A DNA stretch of 64,000 nucleotides, taken from positions 24,288 to 88,287 of the forward strand of contig CADCDA010000001.1 of the NCBI GenBank assembly GCA_902800025.1. Reading direction: 5' to 3'. Source of the stretch: an uncultured Erysipelotrichaceae bacterium (lineage in GTDB: Bacteria > Bacillota_I > Bacilli_A > RFN20 > CAG-826). This document shows, one piece after another, positions 63,653-64,000 of the stretch. Position 1 is the first letter of the stretch, and each line of letters starts with the position of its first letter. The notes beneath the pieces are model-generated. The model ran no database searches. It was not told the DNA's origin and was given only the letters and a program-made list of their open reading frames with translations. The position numbers were made by a program, and so were the translations under genes.

Positions 63653-64000
63653 ATGGATTTCAAAGTCGGAGATATCATAATCGGAAAAGTAAACCAAATA
63701 AGACCATACGCCTTATTTTTATCTTTTGATAATGGAGTGAATGGTCTACTTCACATTTCCGAATTATCTGACGGCTATATAAGAGATATTGAAAAGTTTG
63801 GTTCTGTTGGTGATGAAATCAAAGTTAAGGTTTTATCAATCGATCCTACAAACGGTTTTTTAAGAGTCTCTTATAAAGCTATTCCAGAAGAAGAAAGATA
63901 TACGACTCATGATAATTCCACAAGAAAAATTCCTCAATTCGATGAAGCTGATTTCACTGATTTAGAGGAAAAACTTCCAGAATGGATAAATGAAACATTA
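63653..64000 (+). CDS. S1-domain RNA-binding protein (3' end outside window)
   Basis: 116 residues are visible from ATG 63653. The S1 domain (about 4-75) has VGDIIIGKV, GLLHISELSDGY and VGDEIKVKVLSID. It resembles the small general-stress S1 proteins (YabR/YugI, GSP13). No strong ribosome binding site (only weak purines) and no recognised second domain before the edge. Confidence 0.83.
   Translation, partial: MDFKVGDIIIGKVNQIRPYALFLSFDNGVNGLLHISELSDGYIRDIEKFGSVGDEIKVKVLSIDPTNGFLRVSYKAIPEEERYTTHDNSTRKIPQFDEADFTDLEEKLPEWINETL

Noticed and set aside
1..64000. CRISPR array
   Set aside because: No regularly spaced repeats of suitable length; the tandem repeats at 40027 and 41547 have no spacers.
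1..64000. Mollicutes genetic code (TGA as Trp)
   Set aside because: TGA acts as a stop (for example at the end of the RelB-like gene) and Trp is TGG throughout.

Overview
The window is AT-rich DNA from a low-GC, Gram-positive-type anaerobe, most likely an uncultured gut member of the Firmicutes (Bacilli/Erysipelotrichia/RF39-like lineages or a neighbour). Supporting this are an [FeFe] hydrogenase operon with a SpoIIE-type phosphatase, a CIRCE operator, an S-box-type SAM riboswitch before metK, a long-form hibernation factor, AGGAGG-type ribosome binding sites and many lipobox lipoproteins. TGA is used as a stop (for example at the end of the RelB-like gene) and Trp is TGG, so this is the standard code, not the Mollicutes code.

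Layout. 1-4490: a minus-strand redox operon with a 2Fe-2S thioredoxin-like protein, a PAS-bearing sensory-type [FeFe] hydrogenase, a PP2C/SpoIIE phosphatase and a catalytic group B-type [FeFe] hydrogenase cut by the window edge. 4.6-12.9 kb: LMW phosphatase, class II aldolase, a large repeat-built membrane-anchored protein next to surE, and a short operon of an SDR, a metallophosphoesterase lipoprotein and a membrane protein. 13.0-29.4 kb: an accessory cell-surface region. Three paralogous modular surface proteins and a subtilisin-like protease share a C-terminal helical domain, one membrane helix and a K/R tail, without LPXTG. The three surface genes have long untranslated leaders, and one has a CIRCE element at its promoter. 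A RelB/DinJ-PIN toxin-antitoxin pair sits in the middle. 29.5-38.3 kb: TfoX-like protein, an orphan antitoxin-like gene, several lipoproteins with Ig-like domains, XdhC, and an S41 protease. 38.4-43.9 kb: a mobile island ending at tRNA-His. It holds a complete IS110-type transposase with a candidate bridge-RNA region, a DUF4143 ATPase, a decayed ATP-binding regulator, an XRE-GNAT fusion and a RhuM-PLD fusion. Imperfect copies of the tRNA-His terminator recur inside the island.

43.9-64 kb: mostly core metabolism. An operon of serine acetyltransferase, L-serine dehydratase, M18 aminopeptidase and a NUDIX hydrolase is followed by an alpha/beta hydrolase, an ECF S component, a D-lactate dehydrogenase-like enzyme, glutathione peroxidase, a CDF transporter, hpf and metK. 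metK has a SAM riboswitch, and the right end of a decayed TnpB element abuts the aptamer. PduL, tRNA-Leu, an M3 peptidase, gpmI, a HAD phosphatase and the start of an S1-domain protein complete the window.

Together the genes suggest a fermentative, peptide- and serine-using anaerobe that makes H2, acetate (PduL) and possibly lactate, and that devotes much of this locus to secreted and surface-anchored proteins. These are sequence-reading calls; no database search was run.
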